Of a DNA stretch of 64,000 nucleotides, positions 8,673 through 18,772 are shown one piece after another. The translations under genes were made by a program, and so were the position numbers. Within the stretch, counting starts at the first letter, position 1. Each line of letters starts with the position of its first letter. This DNA is from Nocardioides piscis (lineage in GTDB: Bacteria > Actinomycetota > Actinomycetes > Propionibacteriales > Nocardioidaceae), in the NCBI RefSeq assembly GCF_011300215.1, contig NZ_CP049866.1, forward strand, positions 3,287,001 through 3,351,000, read 5' to 3'. Under the pieces are notes generated by a model. The model was given only the letters and a program-made list of their open reading frames with translations, did not search any database and was not told where the DNA came from.

Positions 8673-9499
8673 GCCCGGCTGCGCTCGGTCAGGGCTCGCT
8701 CCCCCGCGGCCCGCATCACGGCCAACGGCGCGACCGCACCGGTGAAGAGCTCGAACTGCACCGCCGCCTGGTGGAGCAGCAGGTCGAACCCGCCGACCAG
8801 CACCCGATCACCGGCGGAGGCGGCGAGCGGGGTCGGCCACGGGTCATAGACGATCTCGAAGAGCGTCGCCGCTCCGCCGCAGGCAGACACGAGGCGGTCG
8901 TCCTGGGCCTGCGCGGGAATCGTCGAGGCGACGAGGTCGACCTGGAGATCGGTGACCTCGTCGAGCCGGGTGAGGGACACCTCGGGCCGCGCCGGATGTG
9001 CCTGGAGGGTCTCCACCGTCTCGGCGGCTCGCTCCGGCGAGCGGACGGCGACCTCGATCGAACGCACGCCCAGGTCGGCCAGGGCGATCCCGATGGAGGT
9101 CGCGGTCGCTCCGCCCCCGAGGATCGCCGCGGTGGACAGGGGTGCGGTGGTGCGCTCACGGATCGCGGCGACCGCGCCGGGGATGTCGGTGTTGTCCCCG
9201 AACAAGGAGCCGTCGTCGCGCAGGAGGATCGTGTTGGCCGCACCCGCCAGCCGTGCACGACCCGACAGCTCGTGGACGAGCCCAGCCGCCTCGCGCTTGA
9301 GCGGCATCGTCAGTGCCAGCCCGACCCACTCGTCCGACAGTGAGCCCAGGAAGTCGGCCAGCCCCTCGGAGACGACACGGTGGGCGTCGAACTCCCAGTC
9401 GAGACCGAGCGCCGCATAGCCCGCACGGTGCAGCACGGGCGAGAGGGAGTGCTCGATCGGGTCGCCGAGCACCCCGCACCGGTGGTGCGTGGCCGCCAT
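8669..9499 (-). CDS. aroE: Shikimate dehydrogenase
   Basis: A 276-residue NADPH-dependent oxidoreductase that reduces 3-dehydroshikimate to shikimate. The substrate domain shows GDPIEHSLSPVLHRAGY, the catalytic lysine in LTMPLKRE, and NTDIPG. The nucleotide domain has GGGATATS and the C-terminal GGFDLLLHQAAVQFELFTG. A basic NADP motif is less clear than usual, so cofactor preference is not certain. Its start shares 1 nt with the mltG stop (TGATG), and it overlaps the prepilin peptidase by 4 nt. Confidence 0.95.
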   Translation of the reverse strand: MAATHHRCGVLGDPIEHSLSPVLHRAGYAALGLDWEFDAHRVVSEGLADFLGSLSDEWVGLALTMPLKREAAGLVHELSGRARLAGAANTILLRDDGSLFGDNTDIPGAVAAIRERTTAPLSTAAILGGGATATSIGIALADLGVRSIEVAVRSPERAAETVETLQAHPARPEVSLTRLDEVTDLQVDLVASTIPAQAQDDRLVSACGGAATLFEIVYDPWPTPLAASAGDRVLVGGFDLLLHQAAVQFELFTGAVAPLAVMRAAGERALTERSRA

Positions 9500-10650
9500 C
9501 AGCAGGCGTCAGACGTGGTGCAGTACTCCGTGTACTCGTCCTTGTAGGTCAAGAACTCGTCGTAGGTCTCGGCGAACTTGGTCTCGCCGGTCGCCAGGTC
9601 GACGGTGACGTAGTAGTACCAGTCGCCGTCCGCCGGGTTGGCCGCTGCTGCGATCGCCGCATCGCCGGGTGCCTCGATCGGGGTCGGCGGCAGGCCGGGA
9701 CGCGTGTAGGTGTTGTAGGGCGTGTCCTGCTGGAGCTGCTCAGTGGTCAGCGCGACCCCGAGCTCCTGGTCCAGGCCGTAGTTGACGCTCGCGTCGATCT
9801 GCAGCAGGCCGTTCGTCCCGCCCTTGTCGCCCGGGCCGTCGAGACGGTTGTAGATGACCCGTGCGATCTTGGGCATGTCGTCGCCCCGGCCCTCGGCCTC
9901 GACCAGCGAGGCGATGATCATCAGCTCCGCCGGTGTCTTGCCGAGCTCGGCAGCCTTCTCCTCCAACCCTGCCTCGTCGGCGGCCTGGCGCCAGCGACCG
10001 ACCATGGCGGCCAGGATGTCCTTGGGCTTGTCCTTGGGGCCGATCTCGTAGGTCGCCGGGAACAGGTATCCCTCCGGGTTGCCCTCGGCATAGTCGGGCA
10101 GGCCCAGCGCGGCGCCGTCCTTGAGGGCGGCGTTCCACTTGGCCAGTCCCCACTCGGTCTTCTCGGCCAGCAGTGCCATCGTGTCCTCGACCCGCAGCCC
10201 CTCGGGCACCGTGACCGTGGCCTTGACCTGGTTGCTGGGGTCGAGCAGGACAGCGAGGGCGTCCTTCGCGGCCATCTCCTTCTTCAGCTCATAGAAGCCG
10301 ACCTGGATGCCGGTCGAGTCGGGGTCCGCCGCGGCAGCGTCGAGGAAGGACTGCACGGAGGCGACGACCCCCTCGGCCTTGAGGTTGCGGCCGATCTGGG
10401 CCGTGGCATCACCCGGGCTGACCTCGAAGGTCACCGAGCCGCTCCCCGGTCCCGGATAGTCCTCGGCGGAGTCGAACTTGTCACTGACCCAGTCGACGCC
10501 CTTGGTCACGGCGAAGAAGCCGCCACCGGCGAGGACTGCCAGGGCGATCAGCACGGCCAGACAGCCGGACCAGCCGCGCTTCTGGCGACGCGAACCGCCC
10601 TCGTAGTAGTCGTCGTCGTAGTCCCGGTCGTCGACCGTGTTGTCACTCAT
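9499..10650 (-). CDS. mltG: Endolytic murein transglycosylase MltG
   Basis: A 383-residue membrane-anchored lytic transglycosylase (YceG family) that cuts nascent glycan strands and helps set glycan length. A charged cytoplasmic N-terminus with many Asp and Tyr residues (about 1-29) precedes one transmembrane helix (about 30-50) and the extracellular YceG domain. The catalytic glutamate is E251 in IASLVEAEG, followed by ARVIYNRL and LQIDASVNYGL. The ATG at 10650 is chosen because upstream codons lie within ruvX, which it overlaps by 8 nt. Confidence 0.95.
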   Translation of the reverse strand: MSDNTVDDRDYDDDYYEGGSRRQKRGWSGCLAVLIALAVLAGGGFFAVTKGVDWVSDKFDSAEDYPGPGSGSVTFEVSPGDATAQIGRNLKAEGVVASVQSFLDAAAADPDSTGIQVGFYELKKEMAAKDALAVLLDPSNQVKATVTVPEGLRVEDTMALLAEKTEWGLAKWNAALKDGAALGLPDYAEGNPEGYLFPATYEIGPKDKPKDILAAMVGRWRQAADEAGLEEKAAELGKTPAELMIIASLVEAEGRGDDMPKIARVIYNRLDGPGDKGGTNGLLQIDASVNYGLDQELGVALTTEQLQQDTPYNTYTRPGLPPTPIEAPGDAAIAAAANPADGDWYYYVTVDLATGETKFAETYDEFLTYKDEYTEYCTTSDAC

Positions 10651-11104
10651 CGCTGATCTCGACCATCTCTCCAGGCGCGCGACCACTCGCGCGTTCGGTG
10701 TCCAATGCGTTCTGCAGGATGAGTACGGCGGCTGCCATGTCGACCACCGACCTCCGATCTGCTCCCTTGCGACCGCGGTCGCGGAGCATCGACTCCGCCG
10801 AGACCGTGGTCAGGCGTTCATCACACAGCCTGACCGGCACGGGATCAATCTGCCGCGCCAGCAGCGTGGCGAACTCCCGCACCTTGAGCGCCGACGGACC
10901 CTCCCCGCCGGAGAGCGAGCGGGGCAGGCCGACCACGACCTCCACCGCCTCGGTCTCCGTGACCAGCCGACGCAACCGGGCGACGTCTCCCCGGCCGCGG
11001 CGCACGGTCTCGAGCGGGGTCGCCAGGACGCCGGACGGGTCGCTGCGCGCGACCCCGATCCGGGCGTCTCCCGGGTCGAGGCCCAGGCGGGTTCCGTGGC
11101 GCAT
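10643..11104 (-). CDS. ruvX: Holliday junction resolvase-like protein RuvX (YqgF)
   Basis: A 153-residue RNase H-fold protein of the YqgF/RuvX family, implicated in processing of the 16S rRNA precursor and proposed as a Holliday-junction resolvase. The acidic motif GLDPGDARIGVA is at the N-terminus. The middle motif is VVGLPRSLSG, followed by DERLTT and a C-terminal KGADRRSVVDMAAAVLILQ with the last acidic residue. It sits 3 nt after alaS and overlaps mltG by 8 nt, the usual actinobacterial order. Confidence 0.94.
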   Translation of the reverse strand: MRHGTRLGLDPGDARIGVARSDPSGVLATPLETVRRGRGDVARLRRLVTETEAVEVVVGLPRSLSGGEGPSALKVREFATLLARQIDPVPVRLCDERLTTVSAESMLRDRGRKGADRRSVVDMAAAVLILQNALDTERASGRAPGEMVEISDE

Positions 11105-11107
11105 CCC

Positions 11108-13777
11108 TCAGCCGGCCATCCGCGCGACGTCGGTGCTGACCAGGGCGAGCGCCTCGTCGAGGCGGGTCGCGTCGCTGCCGCCACCCTGGGCGACGTCGTC
11201 CTTGCCGCCGCCCTTGCCGCCGATGAGCTGGCCGATCGCGCGGACCAGCTCGTTGGCACTGACGCCGCGCTCGCGGCCCGCGTCGTTGACCGCCGCCACC
11301 ACCGAGACCTTGCCGTCCTGGACGCCCGCGACGACCACGACACCCGGCCGGGCAGCGTCGAGTCGGCTGCGGACGTCGAGGGCCAGCGTGCGGACGTCGC
11401 CGCCACCGGCACCGTCGGCGCGATGGACGACCACAGCGACGCCGTTGACGTCGGCGCTCGCGGAGGCCAGGGCGGCTCCGCCTGCCAGGAGCTGGGTCAC
11501 GCGCGCCTTCTCGACCTCCTTCTCCACGGCCTTGAGCCGCTCGACGAGGTCGCCGACCCGGCCGACGAGGTCGTCGGGCTGGGTCTTGAGCAGCGTCGTC
11601 AGCTGGGACACCACGTCGCGCTCCCGAGCGAGGTAGTCGAAGCCCTCGACGCCGGTGAACGCCTCGATCCGGCGGTTGCCGGAGCCGACGCTGGCCTCAC
11701 CGGTCACCACGATGGTGCCGATCTGCGAGGAGTGGTCGACGTGCGTGCCGCCGCACAGCTCGCGCGACCACGGGCCACCGATCTCGACGACGCGCACCTT
11801 GGTGTTGTCATAGGTCTCACCGAAGAGCGCGATCGCGCCCCACTCGCGGGCCTGCTCGAGGCTCATGTAGTCCCAGGTGACCGGCAGGTCGGCGCGCAGC
11901 GCCTGCTGGGAGACCTGCTCGATCTCCCGCACCTGCGCTGGGCTCAGGGCCTGCGTCCAGCCGAAGTCGAGGCGCAGATAGCCGGGCCGGTTGTAGGAGC
12001 CCGACTGCAGGGCGCTCGGCCCGAGCACCTGGCGCAGGGCGGCGTGGACGACGTGGGTGCCCGAGTGGGCCTGGCGGGCGCCGGTGCGCCAGCCCGGGTC
12101 GACCTTGGCGAAGACGTCGGCGTCTGCCGAGAGCTCCCCCTCGGTGACGCGGACCTGGTGGACGACCAGTCCCTTGATCGGGCGCTGGACGTCGAGCACC
12201 TCGACCCGGCCGCCGGCGAAGTCGAGGACGCCTGCGTCCGCGGCCTGCCCACCCGACTCCGCATAGAACGGGGTGCGGTCGAGGACGATCTCACCGACCT
12301 CGCCCTCACGCAGGACCTGCGCCGCGCTGCCACCCGAGAGCAGCGCCAACGGCCTCGACTCGGTCTCCAGCGTCTCGTAGGCCAGCCACTGCGTCGGCCC
12401 GTGCGCGTCGAGGATCCCGCGATAGACGGTCGTGTCGGCGTGCTGGCCCTTCTTCGCCTTCGCGTCCGCCTTGGCCCGCTCACGCTGGGCAGCCATCAGG
12501 CCGCGGAAGCCCTCCTCGTCGACGGCCAGCCCCTGCTCGGCTGCCATCTCCAGCGTGAGGTCGATCGGGAAGCCATAGGTGTCGTGCAGCGCGAACGCCT
12601 GCTCGCCGGCGAGCGTGGTCGCGCCCGACCTCTTCACGTCACCCGCGGCGAGGTCGAAGATCTGCGTGCCGGCCTGCAGCGTCTTGCGGAAGGTCTCCTC
12701 CTCGCCATACGCCACCCTGGCGATGCGATCCCAGTCGCGGACCAGGTCGGAGTAGGTCTCCCCCATCTTGTCGCGCGAGACCGGCATCAGCTCGGGAAGC
12801 GCGGGGTCCTCGAAGCCGAGCAGGCGCATGGAGCGTACGGCGCGGCGCAGCAGCCGCCGCAGGACGTAGCCGCGCCCCTCGTTGCCCGGGGTCACGCCGT
12901 CACCGATCAGCATCATCGAGCTGCGGACGTGGTCGGCGACGACCCGGAACCTCACGTCGTCGTCATGGTTGACGCCATACGTGCGACCGGACAGCTCCAT
13001 CGCGCGCTCGATGACGGGGAACATCACGTCGATCTCATACATGTTCTCCCGGCCCTGGAGCAGGAACGCGACGCGTTCGAGGCCCATGCCGGTGTCGATG
13101 TTCTTCTTGGGCAGCGAGCCGGCGATGTCGAAGTCCTCCTTGGACCGCACAGCGCTCAGCTCGTCCTGCATGAAGACGAGGTTCCAGATCTCGAGGTAGC
13201 GGTCCTCGGCGCCGAAGTCGCCGTCGGCGCCATAGGCCGGACCGCGGTCATAGAGGATCTCCGAGCACGGGCCGCCGGGGCCGGGGACCCCCATCGACCA
13301 GTAGTTCTCGCTCTTGCCCAGGCGCGCGATCCGGTCGTCGGGCAGGCCGGAGACCTGCTTCCACAGGTCGACGGCCTCCTGGTCGTCGACATAGACGCTG
13401 GGATAGAGCCGGCTCTCCTCCAGGCCCCAGCCGCCCTGGTCGAGCGGCTTGGTGACGAGGTCCCAGGCCAGCTCGATGGCGCGCTGCTTGAAGTAGTCGC
13501 CGAAGGAGAAGTTCCCGCACATCTCGAAGAAGGTGCCGTGGCGGGTCGTCCTGCCCACGTCCTCGATGTCGGGGGTGCGCACACACTTCTGGACGCTGGT
13601 GGCGCGCGGCCACGGCGGCGTCTCCTGACCGAGGAAGTAGGGCTTGAACGGCACCATCCCGGCCGGCACGAAGAGCAGGTTGGGGTCGCTGGCCAGCACG
13701 CTCGCCGACGGCACCACGGTGTGACCCGCGGCCTCGAAGTGCCCGAGGAAGCGGCGGCGGATCTCACTGGTGTCCAT
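11108..13777 (-). CDS. alaS: Alanine--tRNA ligase
   Basis: An 889-residue alanyl-tRNA synthetase that charges tRNA-Ala. The aminoacylation domain contains TSVQKCVRTPDIEDVG and FFEMCGNFSFGDYFK. The editing domain has the zinc histidines of HSGTHVVHAALR and the later CGGTHVDH. The C-terminal oligomerisation/DHHA1 region has the typical GGKGGGKDDVAQGGG. The length is normal. Its start codon overlaps the end of the DUF6167-like gene by 14 nt, and ruvX follows after 3 nt, so the block is one transcription unit. Confidence 0.98.
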   Translation of the reverse strand: MDTSEIRRRFLGHFEAAGHTVVPSASVLASDPNLLFVPAGMVPFKPYFLGQETPPWPRATSVQKCVRTPDIEDVGRTTRHGTFFEMCGNFSFGDYFKQRAIELAWDLVTKPLDQGGWGLEESRLYPSVYVDDQEAVDLWKQVSGLPDDRIARLGKSENYWSMGVPGPGGPCSEILYDRGPAYGADGDFGAEDRYLEIWNLVFMQDELSAVRSKEDFDIAGSLPKKNIDTGMGLERVAFLLQGRENMYEIDVMFPVIERAMELSGRTYGVNHDDDVRFRVVADHVRSSMMLIGDGVTPGNEGRGYVLRRLLRRAVRSMRLLGFEDPALPELMPVSRDKMGETYSDLVRDWDRIARVAYGEEETFRKTLQAGTQIFDLAAGDVKRSGATTLAGEQAFALHDTYGFPIDLTLEMAAEQGLAVDEEGFRGLMAAQRERAKADAKAKKGQHADTTVYRGILDAHGPTQWLAYETLETESRPLALLSGGSAAQVLREGEVGEIVLDRTPFYAESGGQAADAGVLDFAGGRVEVLDVQRPIKGLVVHQVRVTEGELSADADVFAKVDPGWRTGARQAHSGTHVVHAALRQVLGPSALQSGSYNRPGYLRLDFGWTQALSPAQVREIEQVSQQALRADLPVTWDYMSLEQAREWGAIALFGETYDNTKVRVVEIGGPWSRELCGGTHVDHSSQIGTIVVTGEASVGSGNRRIEAFTGVEGFDYLARERDVVSQLTTLLKTQPDDLVGRVGDLVERLKAVEKEVEKARVTQLLAGGAALASASADVNGVAVVVHRADGAGGGDVRTLALDVRSRLDAARPGVVVVAGVQDGKVSVVAAVNDAGRERGVSANELVRAIGQLIGGKGGGKDDVAQGGGSDATRLDEALALVSTDVARMAG

Positions 13778-14051
13778 CTGTGTCTTCCTTGTTCGAGGAT
13801 GCCGTCTCGCCGGCTGTCAGCTCACGTTGGTGCCTGCCCGGGGGCAGCATGCCCAGCTGTTGTCGCAGCTCGACCTCCTTCTCGGCCTGCCCCGCCGCCA
13901 CCTCTTCGCGGAACAGCCGCAGACCCGTGCCGAGCCCGCTCAACCGGTCGCGCATCCCGTCGGCGGTCAATGCCTCAGCAGCCCGTCGGGCACGGGACAT
14001 CGCATAGACACCCGCCCCCGCTCCGGCCGCGAACCACAGCGATCGTGCCAT
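13764..14051 (-). CDS. DUF6167-like small membrane-anchored protein upstream of alaS
   Basis: A 95-residue protein. The N-terminal hydrophobic segment (RSLWFAAGAGAGVYAMSRA) is followed by a basic, helical, charged C-terminus. Small proteins in this position, immediately upstream of alaS, are annotated as DUF6167 in many actinobacteria; the assignment rests on position and layout. No catalytic motif is seen. It shares 1 nt with the preceding gene (TGATG at 14051) and overlaps alaS by 14 nt, so all three are translationally linked. Confidence 0.72.
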   Translation of the reverse strand: MARSLWFAAGAGAGVYAMSRARRAAEALTADGMRDRLSGLGTGLRLFREEVAAGQAEKEVELRQQLGMLPPGRHQRELTAGETASSNKEDTDGHQ

Positions 14052-14524
14052 CAGGCGGCGTCCTCCCTGGCCTGGAGGTCGCGCAAGGCGGTCTTGAGGT
14101 CGGCCCGCCGCTGCTTGCGGGAGCGCCGGACCTGCTGCCTCATCTCGAAGCGGATCCGGTTCCTGCTCTGCGCCGAGAGCGCCCGTCGCAGGCCGTGCGC
14201 CAGGCCCGCGGCCTTGATCGTGGTCTCGCGCGCCACGATGTCGGCGAACAGCGCGCCGTCGATCCGGCCCACGTGGATCTCCTCGGAGGAGGTCTGGTCG
14301 CGGCCGTCGGGCAGGCCCGTGATGACGTATGGCGACGCCTCCTGCGCGCCGGAGGCGTCGGTCGACGTCGGCACACGCTGCTCGCCGAGCCGGGCCTCGA
14401 GGTCGTCGAGCCGGGTCGCGAGGTGGCTGGCCCGCCGCCACAGCAGCGCGCAGGCGAGGACCAGCAGGAGCAGCGCTGCTGCGCCTCCTGCGGCCACCCA
14501 GAGCCACACCTGTTCGCCGTTCAC
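14051..14524 (-). CDS. Hypothetical single-pass membrane protein
   Basis: A 157-residue protein from a GTG at 14524. One N-terminal transmembrane helix (about residues 6-27) is followed by a short coiled-coil-like stretch (RRASHLATRLDDLEARLGEQ) and a basic helical C-terminus rich in Arg and Gln (RRSRKQRRADLK). It occupies the position where many actinobacteria carry a DUF948 protein ahead of DUF6167-alaS, but the sequence does not clearly match that family. Function unknown. It overlaps the next gene by 1 nt. Confidence 0.68.
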   Translation of the reverse strand: MNGEQVWLWVAAGGAAALLLLVLACALLWRRASHLATRLDDLEARLGEQRVPTSTDASGAQEASPYVITGLPDGRDQTSSEEIHVGRIDGALFADIVARETTIKAAGLAHGLRRALSAQSRNRIRFEMRQQVRRSRKQRRADLKTALRDLQAREDAA

Positions 14525-14579
14525 CCGCGAAACCCTATAACCCGGTCCACGCGCCCGGGTGGTGGCTCGTGCCGGGACG

Positions 14580-15152
14580 TCACACCCGACTGACGAGGAG
14601 ATAGCGCTCGTCGTCGATCTGCTTGCCCCAGTAGACGGACTCCGGCAGATGGCGGACCGAGACCTCGCTGCGGATCGTGCGGACGATCCGCTCTGTCTCC
14701 GCTGCCGTGAGCCCGGCACCGGTGCCCCACCTGCCCTCGACGACGACGAGCACGCCGTCTGGTGCCAGGAGCTCCACCCACCTCGCCATCGCTGCCTCGG
14801 GATCGGCCAGGGCCCACAGGACGTGGCGGCAGAGCACCACGTCGTAGGCCCGCGGCGGCAGCGTCGGGTTCGAGGCATCGCCCACCACGAAGGTGGCTGT
14901 AGGCACCTTGAGGCGTGCGCGCTCGACCATCGCGGGCGAGAAGTCAAGACCGTCCACTGTGTAGCCCGCGTCGGTGAGCAGGCTCGTCAAGGTCCCGGTC
15001 CCACAGCCGAGGTCGGCGACTCGCGACGGCGCAGGTGGCATCGCGGCGACGAGCAGGTCTTGCCACGCCCTCCGGACGACGGCGTCGGCCAGACCGTGGT
15101 CCGGTTCGGCGTCGAACGACGACGCCTGCCGGTCCCACAGCGCCGAGCTCAC
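14580..15152 (-). CDS. Class I SAM-dependent methyltransferase
   Basis: A 190-residue methyltransferase of the small soluble type. Motif I is [15 protein letters not shown], with the acidic ribose-binding residue in VDGLDFS. Motif II is the VVGDAS region, and the post-motif segment is [16 protein letters not shown], as in UbiE/Methyltransf_11 proteins. The substrate cannot be told. Its 5' end overlaps rarA by 4 nt, so it is probably cotranscribed with rarA. Confidence 0.88.
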   Translation of the reverse strand: MSSALWDRQASSFDAEPDHGLADAVVRRAWQDLLVAAMPPAPSRVADLGCGTGTLTSLLTDAGYTVDGLDFSPAMVERARLKVPTATFVVGDASNPTLPPRAYDVVLCRHVLWALADPEAAMARWVELLAPDGVLVVVEGRWGTGAGLTAAETERIVRTIRSEVSVRHLPESVYWGKQIDDERYLLVSRV

Positions 15153-16534
15153 GACGAACCCGTGCCGCGGACGATCTTGCGGACCCGCTCCCAGCGGTCC
15201 TTGATCGCAGCCTCGGCGCCCAGGGAGGTCGGGCGGTAGTAGGCCGCATCCTCGACGACGTCGGGGGCGTACTGCTGCTCGGCGATCCCGAAGGGCTCGT
15301 CGTGGCTGTAGACGTAGGGCTTGGGAGCGCCCTTGTTGTGGCCCAGCTTCGCCGCGCCTGCGTAGTGCCCGTCGCGCAGGTGTGGCGGCACGTTGCCGAT
15401 CCTGCCGGCGCGGACGTCCGCGCTCGCGGCGTCGATCGCGAGCGTCACCGCGTTCGACTTCGGGGCCACGGCGAGCGCGATGGTCGCCTGGGCCAGGTTG
15501 AGTCGGGCCTCCGGCATCCCGATCAGCTGCACCGCCTGCGCGGCGGCCACGGCGGTGGTCAGCGCCGTCGGGTCGGCCAGCCCGACGTCCTCGCTGGCCA
15601 GGATCACGAGCCGTCGGGCGATGAAGCGGGGGTCCTCCCCCGCCTCCATCATCCGCGCGAGGTAGTGCAGCGCGGCGTCCGCGTCGGACCCACGGATCGA
15701 CTTGATGAAGGCACTGATCACGTCGTAGTGCTGGTCGCCCTCGCGGTCGTAGCGCACGGCCGCCTGGTCGACGGCGGCCTCGGCGCAGGCGAGGTCGATC
15801 ACCGCGTTCCCCTGGGAGCGCGCCGCCCCGGCAGCGGCCTCGAGGCAGGTCAGCACCCGTCGGGCGTCTCCACCGGCCAACCGGACGAGATGTGCCTGCG
15901 CGGCCTCGTCGATCTCGAGCTGGCCGGCCAGGCCACGCTCGTCGACCAGCGCCTGCTCGACGACGGCAACGATGTCGTCATCGGTCAGCGACTCGAGTCG
16001 GAGCAGCAGGCTGCGCGACAACAGGGGCGAGATCACCGAGAAGAACGGGTTCTCGGTCGTGGCCGCCACCAGGGTCACCCAGCGGTTCTCCACGCCCGGC
16101 AGCAGCGCGTCCTGCTGGGCCTTGCTGAACCGGTGGACCTCGTCGACGAAGAGCACGGTCTCGCTGCCACCCCGTGCGAGCTCCGAACGGGCGGCATCGA
16201 TGGCCGCCCGCACCTCCTTGACCCCGGCAGCGACAGCCGAGACCTCGACGAAGCGGCGCTGCGTCTGCTGGCTCACGATCGAGGCGATGGTGGTCTTGCC
16301 GGTGCCGGGCGGACCCCACAACAGCAGCGACATCGACTTGTCGCCCTCGATCAGCTGGCGCAGGGGCGACCCCGCCGCGCGCAGCTGTGCCTGGCCGACG
16401 AGCTCGTCGAGGGTCCGCGGACGCATGCGTACGGCGAGGGGAGCCGAGCGGTGCGCCGCGGCCGACAGCGAGCCGCCGCCCGCCTCCGGCCGCTGGTCGC
16501 CCAGGTCGAAGAGTCCGTCCGCCGCTGCTTCCAC
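15149..16534 (-). CDS. rarA: Replication-associated recombination protein A (RarA/MgsA)
   Basis: A 461-residue AAA+ ATPase of the RarA/WRNIP1 family, which acts at stalled replication forks. Walker A is GPPGTGKTT (about residues 74-82), Walker B is [10 protein letters not shown] and sensor 1 lies in [11 protein letters not shown]. The C-terminal tetramerisation region contains [19 protein letters not shown] and LPNVPP-like [12 protein letters not shown]. The start is a GTG. It begins 10 nt after the ABC ATPase gene and overlaps the methyltransferase, so transcripts from the dpp-like operon may read into it. Confidence 0.95.
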   Translation of the reverse strand: MEAAADGLFDLGDQRPEAGGGSLSAAAHRSAPLAVRMRPRTLDELVGQAQLRAAGSPLRQLIEGDKSMSLLLWGPPGTGKTTIASIVSQQTQRRFVEVSAVAAGVKEVRAAIDAARSELARGGSETVLFVDEVHRFSKAQQDALLPGVENRWVTLVAATTENPFFSVISPLLSRSLLLRLESLTDDDIVAVVEQALVDERGLAGQLEIDEAAQAHLVRLAGGDARRVLTCLEAAAGAARSQGNAVIDLACAEAAVDQAAVRYDREGDQHYDVISAFIKSIRGSDADAALHYLARMMEAGEDPRFIARRLVILASEDVGLADPTALTTAVAAAQAVQLIGMPEARLNLAQATIALAVAPKSNAVTLAIDAASADVRAGRIGNVPPHLRDGHYAGAAKLGHNKGAPKPYVYSHDEPFGIAEQQYAPDVVEDAAYYRPTSLGAEAAIKDRWERVRKIVRGTGSS

Positions 16535-16544
16535 GGAGACGAAA

Positions 16545-17744
16545 CTACGCCCCGTCCCCGCGCACCATCCGTCGACCCGGGAAGTCGTACCACGTGTCGC
16601 CGTAGCCGGAACCGCTGCCGAGGTCGGCGTCCGGGCTGGCGTCCGAGAGTCGCTCGCCGTGGCGATCGACGCCCAGCAGGGGCGCGGTGACCGGCTCTGC
16701 GGGGTGCTGACCGAGCTCGCCGGCGAAGTGGCAGGCCACCTTGTGCTTCCTGCCGATCTGGATCAGCGGCGGCTCCACCGCAGCGCAGATGTCCTGGGCC
16801 AGCGGGCAGCGGGTGCGGAACCGGCAGCCGGAGGGAGGGTTGATCGGGCTCGGGACGTCGCCGGTGAGCTGGATGCGCTCGCGCCGTCCGCCGATGGCCG
16901 CCTGCTTCACGTCCGGCACCGCCGAGAGGAGCGCCTGCGTGTAGGGGTGGTTGGCGTGGTTGTAGATCCGGTCGCGCTCCCCGATCTCGACGATCTTGCC
17001 GAGATACATCACCGCGATCTCCGGGCAGAAGTGACGGACCACCGCGAGGTCGTGGGCGACGAAGAGATAGCCGATGTTGAACTCTCGCTGGATGTCCTGG
17101 AGCAGGTTGATGACCTGGGCCTGGATGGAGACGTCGAGCGCCGAGACCGGCTCGTCGGCCACCAGCAGCTTGGGCTGAAGAGTCAGGGCCCGGGCGATCC
17201 CGATGCGCTGACGCTGACCGCCGGAGAACTCGTGGGGATAGCGGTTGTAGTGCTCGGGGTTGAGCCCCACGATCTCCAGCAGCTCCTGCACGCGCGCGAG
17301 GATCTGCTTCTTGGGCACGACGTCGTGGATGGCCAGCGGAGTCCCGACGATGGTGCCGACGGTGTGACGGGGGTTGAGCGAGCCGTAGGGGTCCTGGAAG
17401 ATCATCTGGATCTCACGACGCAGCGGCTTGAGCTGGCGGGCGCCGAGGTTGGCGATGTCTCGGCCCTCGAAGTTGATCTGCCCGGCAGTGGGCTTCTCGA
17501 GGCGCGTGATCAGGCGTCCGGTCGTGGACTTGCCGCACCCGGACTCCCCCACGAGACCCAGCGAGTCGCCCGCACGGACCTGGAAGCTGACACCGTCGAC
17601 AGCCTGGACGTGACCCACCGTCCGGCGGATGAGCCCCGACGACTTCACCGGGAAGTACATCTGCAGGTCGCGGACCTCGAGCAGTGGGGCGGACGAAGCC
17701 GCCTCGGGAGTGTCGGCCTGGACAGCGTCGGTCGCCGGGGTCAC
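16545..17744 (-). CDS. Oligopeptide/dipeptide ABC transporter ATP-binding protein (DppF/OppF-like)
   Basis: A 399-residue ABC ATPase, the second ATPase of a peptide/nickel-type importer. It has Walker [11 protein letters not shown]-loop [11 protein letters not shown], signature FSGGQRQR, Walker [13 protein letters not shown] and an H-loop histidine in VAHDLAVV. The C-terminal oligo_HPY region has the cysteine group [15 protein letters not shown] plus VACHF. The GTG start overlaps the stop of the partner ATPase by 4 nt (GTGA). About 50 extra residues after the cysteine region are Gly/Asp-rich and variable. Confidence 0.93.
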   Translation of the reverse strand: MTPATDAVQADTPEAASSAPLLEVRDLQMYFPVKSSGLIRRTVGHVQAVDGVSFQVRAGDSLGLVGESGCGKSTTGRLITRLEKPTAGQINFEGRDIANLGARQLKPLRREIQMIFQDPYGSLNPRHTVGTIVGTPLAIHDVVPKKQILARVQELLEIVGLNPEHYNRYPHEFSGGQRQRIGIARALTLQPKLLVADEPVSALDVSIQAQVINLLQDIQREFNIGYLFVAHDLAVVRHFCPEIAVMYLGKIVEIGERDRIYNHANHPYTQALLSAVPDVKQAAIGGRRERIQLTGDVPSPINPPSGCRFRTRCPLAQDICAAVEPPLIQIGRKHKVACHFAGELGQHPAEPVTAPLLGVDRHGERLSDASPDADLGSGSGYGDTWYDFPGRRMVRGDGA

Positions 17745-18757
17745 CGGGCCACCTCTTCCTGGTAGATCGAGTCGGGGTTGGTCAGGTGGCACCGCTTGAG
17801 GTGGCCCTCACCGCGCACGCCTGGCAACAGCTCCGGCAGGACTGTCTCGCACAGGTCTCCGGGCACCTTGTCGCGGTGCAGGCACCGCGGGTGGAAGGCG
17901 CAGCCCGGAGGTGGGTTGAGCAGGCTCGGAGGGGCGCCCGGGATGGGAATCAGCTTCTCGTTCACGTCGGCGAGCAGGTTGGGCACGCTGGACAGCAGCC
18001 CCCACGTGTAGGGCATCTCGGGGTGGGTGAGGATCTCCTTGGTCGGGCCGTACTCCACTGCTCGACCGGCATACATCACCAGCACGTCGTCGGCCATCTC
18101 GGCCACGACGCCCAGGTCGTGGGTGATGATGATGATCGCGGTGTTGAACTCGCGCTGGAGCTTCTGGAGAAGGTCGAGGATCTGGGCCTGCACCGTCACG
18201 TCCAGGGCGGTGGTGGGCTCGTCGGCGATCACCAGGCTGGGGTCGTTGATCAGGGCCATGGCGATCATGGCGCGCTGACGCATGCCACCGGAGAACTGGT
18301 GGGGATAGTCGTCGACCCGACGGTCAGGCTGCGGGATGCCGACCAGCTCGAGCATCTCGATGACCCGCTTGCGGGTGGCCTTCTTGGTGGCGTCGTTGTG
18401 GACGCGGTAGGCCTCGGCGATCTGGTTGCCCACGGAGTAGTAGGGGTGCATCGCCGACAGCGGGTCCTGGAAGATCATCGCGACCTCCTTGCCGCGCATC
18501 GCCCGGATCTCCTCGTCGGTGATCTTCAGCAGGTCGGTGCCGTCGAGCCGGATCTCGCCGCTGACCTGGGCATTGGTGCCCCGGTGCAGCCCCAGGATCG
18601 CCGAGCTCGAGACCGACTTGCCAGAACCCGACTCCCCCACGATGCCGAGGGTCTGGCCCCGCTCGAGCCCGAAGGAGAGCCCGTCGGTGGCCTTGACGAC
18701 GCCGTCGACCGTCGGGAAGTGCACCTTGAGGTCGTCGACTGTGAGGAACTTGTCCAT
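17741..18757 (-). CDS. Oligopeptide/dipeptide ABC transporter ATP-binding protein (DppD/OppD-like)
   Basis: A 338-residue ABC ATPase. Walker A is GESGSGKSV, the Q-loop is FQDPLSAMHPYYSVG, the signature is FSGGMRQR and Walker B is LVIADEPTTALD. The C-terminal oligo_HPY region carries GCAFHPRC and KRCHL. The ATG at 18757 is preferred because a GGAG lies 6 nt upstream; a GTG at 18769 is an alternative. It begins 15 nt after the permease gene and overlaps the second ATPase by 4 nt. The pair powers uptake of a peptide-like solute from the periplasmic side. Confidence 0.94.
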   Translation of the reverse strand: MDKFLTVDDLKVHFPTVDGVVKATDGLSFGLERGQTLGIVGESGSGKSVSSSAILGLHRGTNAQVSGEIRLDGTDLLKITDEEIRAMRGKEVAMIFQDPLSAMHPYYSVGNQIAEAYRVHNDATKKATRKRVIEMLELVGIPQPDRRVDDYPHQFSGGMRQRAMIAMALINDPSLVIADEPTTALDVTVQAQILDLLQKLQREFNTAIIIITHDLGVVAEMADDVLVMYAGRAVEYGPTKEILTHPEMPYTWGLLSSVPNLLADVNEKLIPIPGAPPSLLNPPPGCAFHPRCLHRDKVPGDLCETVLPELLPGVRGEGHLKRCHLTNPDSIYQEEVAR

Positions 18758-18772
18758 CGCTGTCTCCACTTC

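Noticed and set aside
10637..14593. Plus-strand open frame of over 1300 codons opposite mltG, ruvX and alaS
   Set aside because: It is the antisense shadow of well-conserved genes in GC-rich DNA, with no motif or ribosome binding site.
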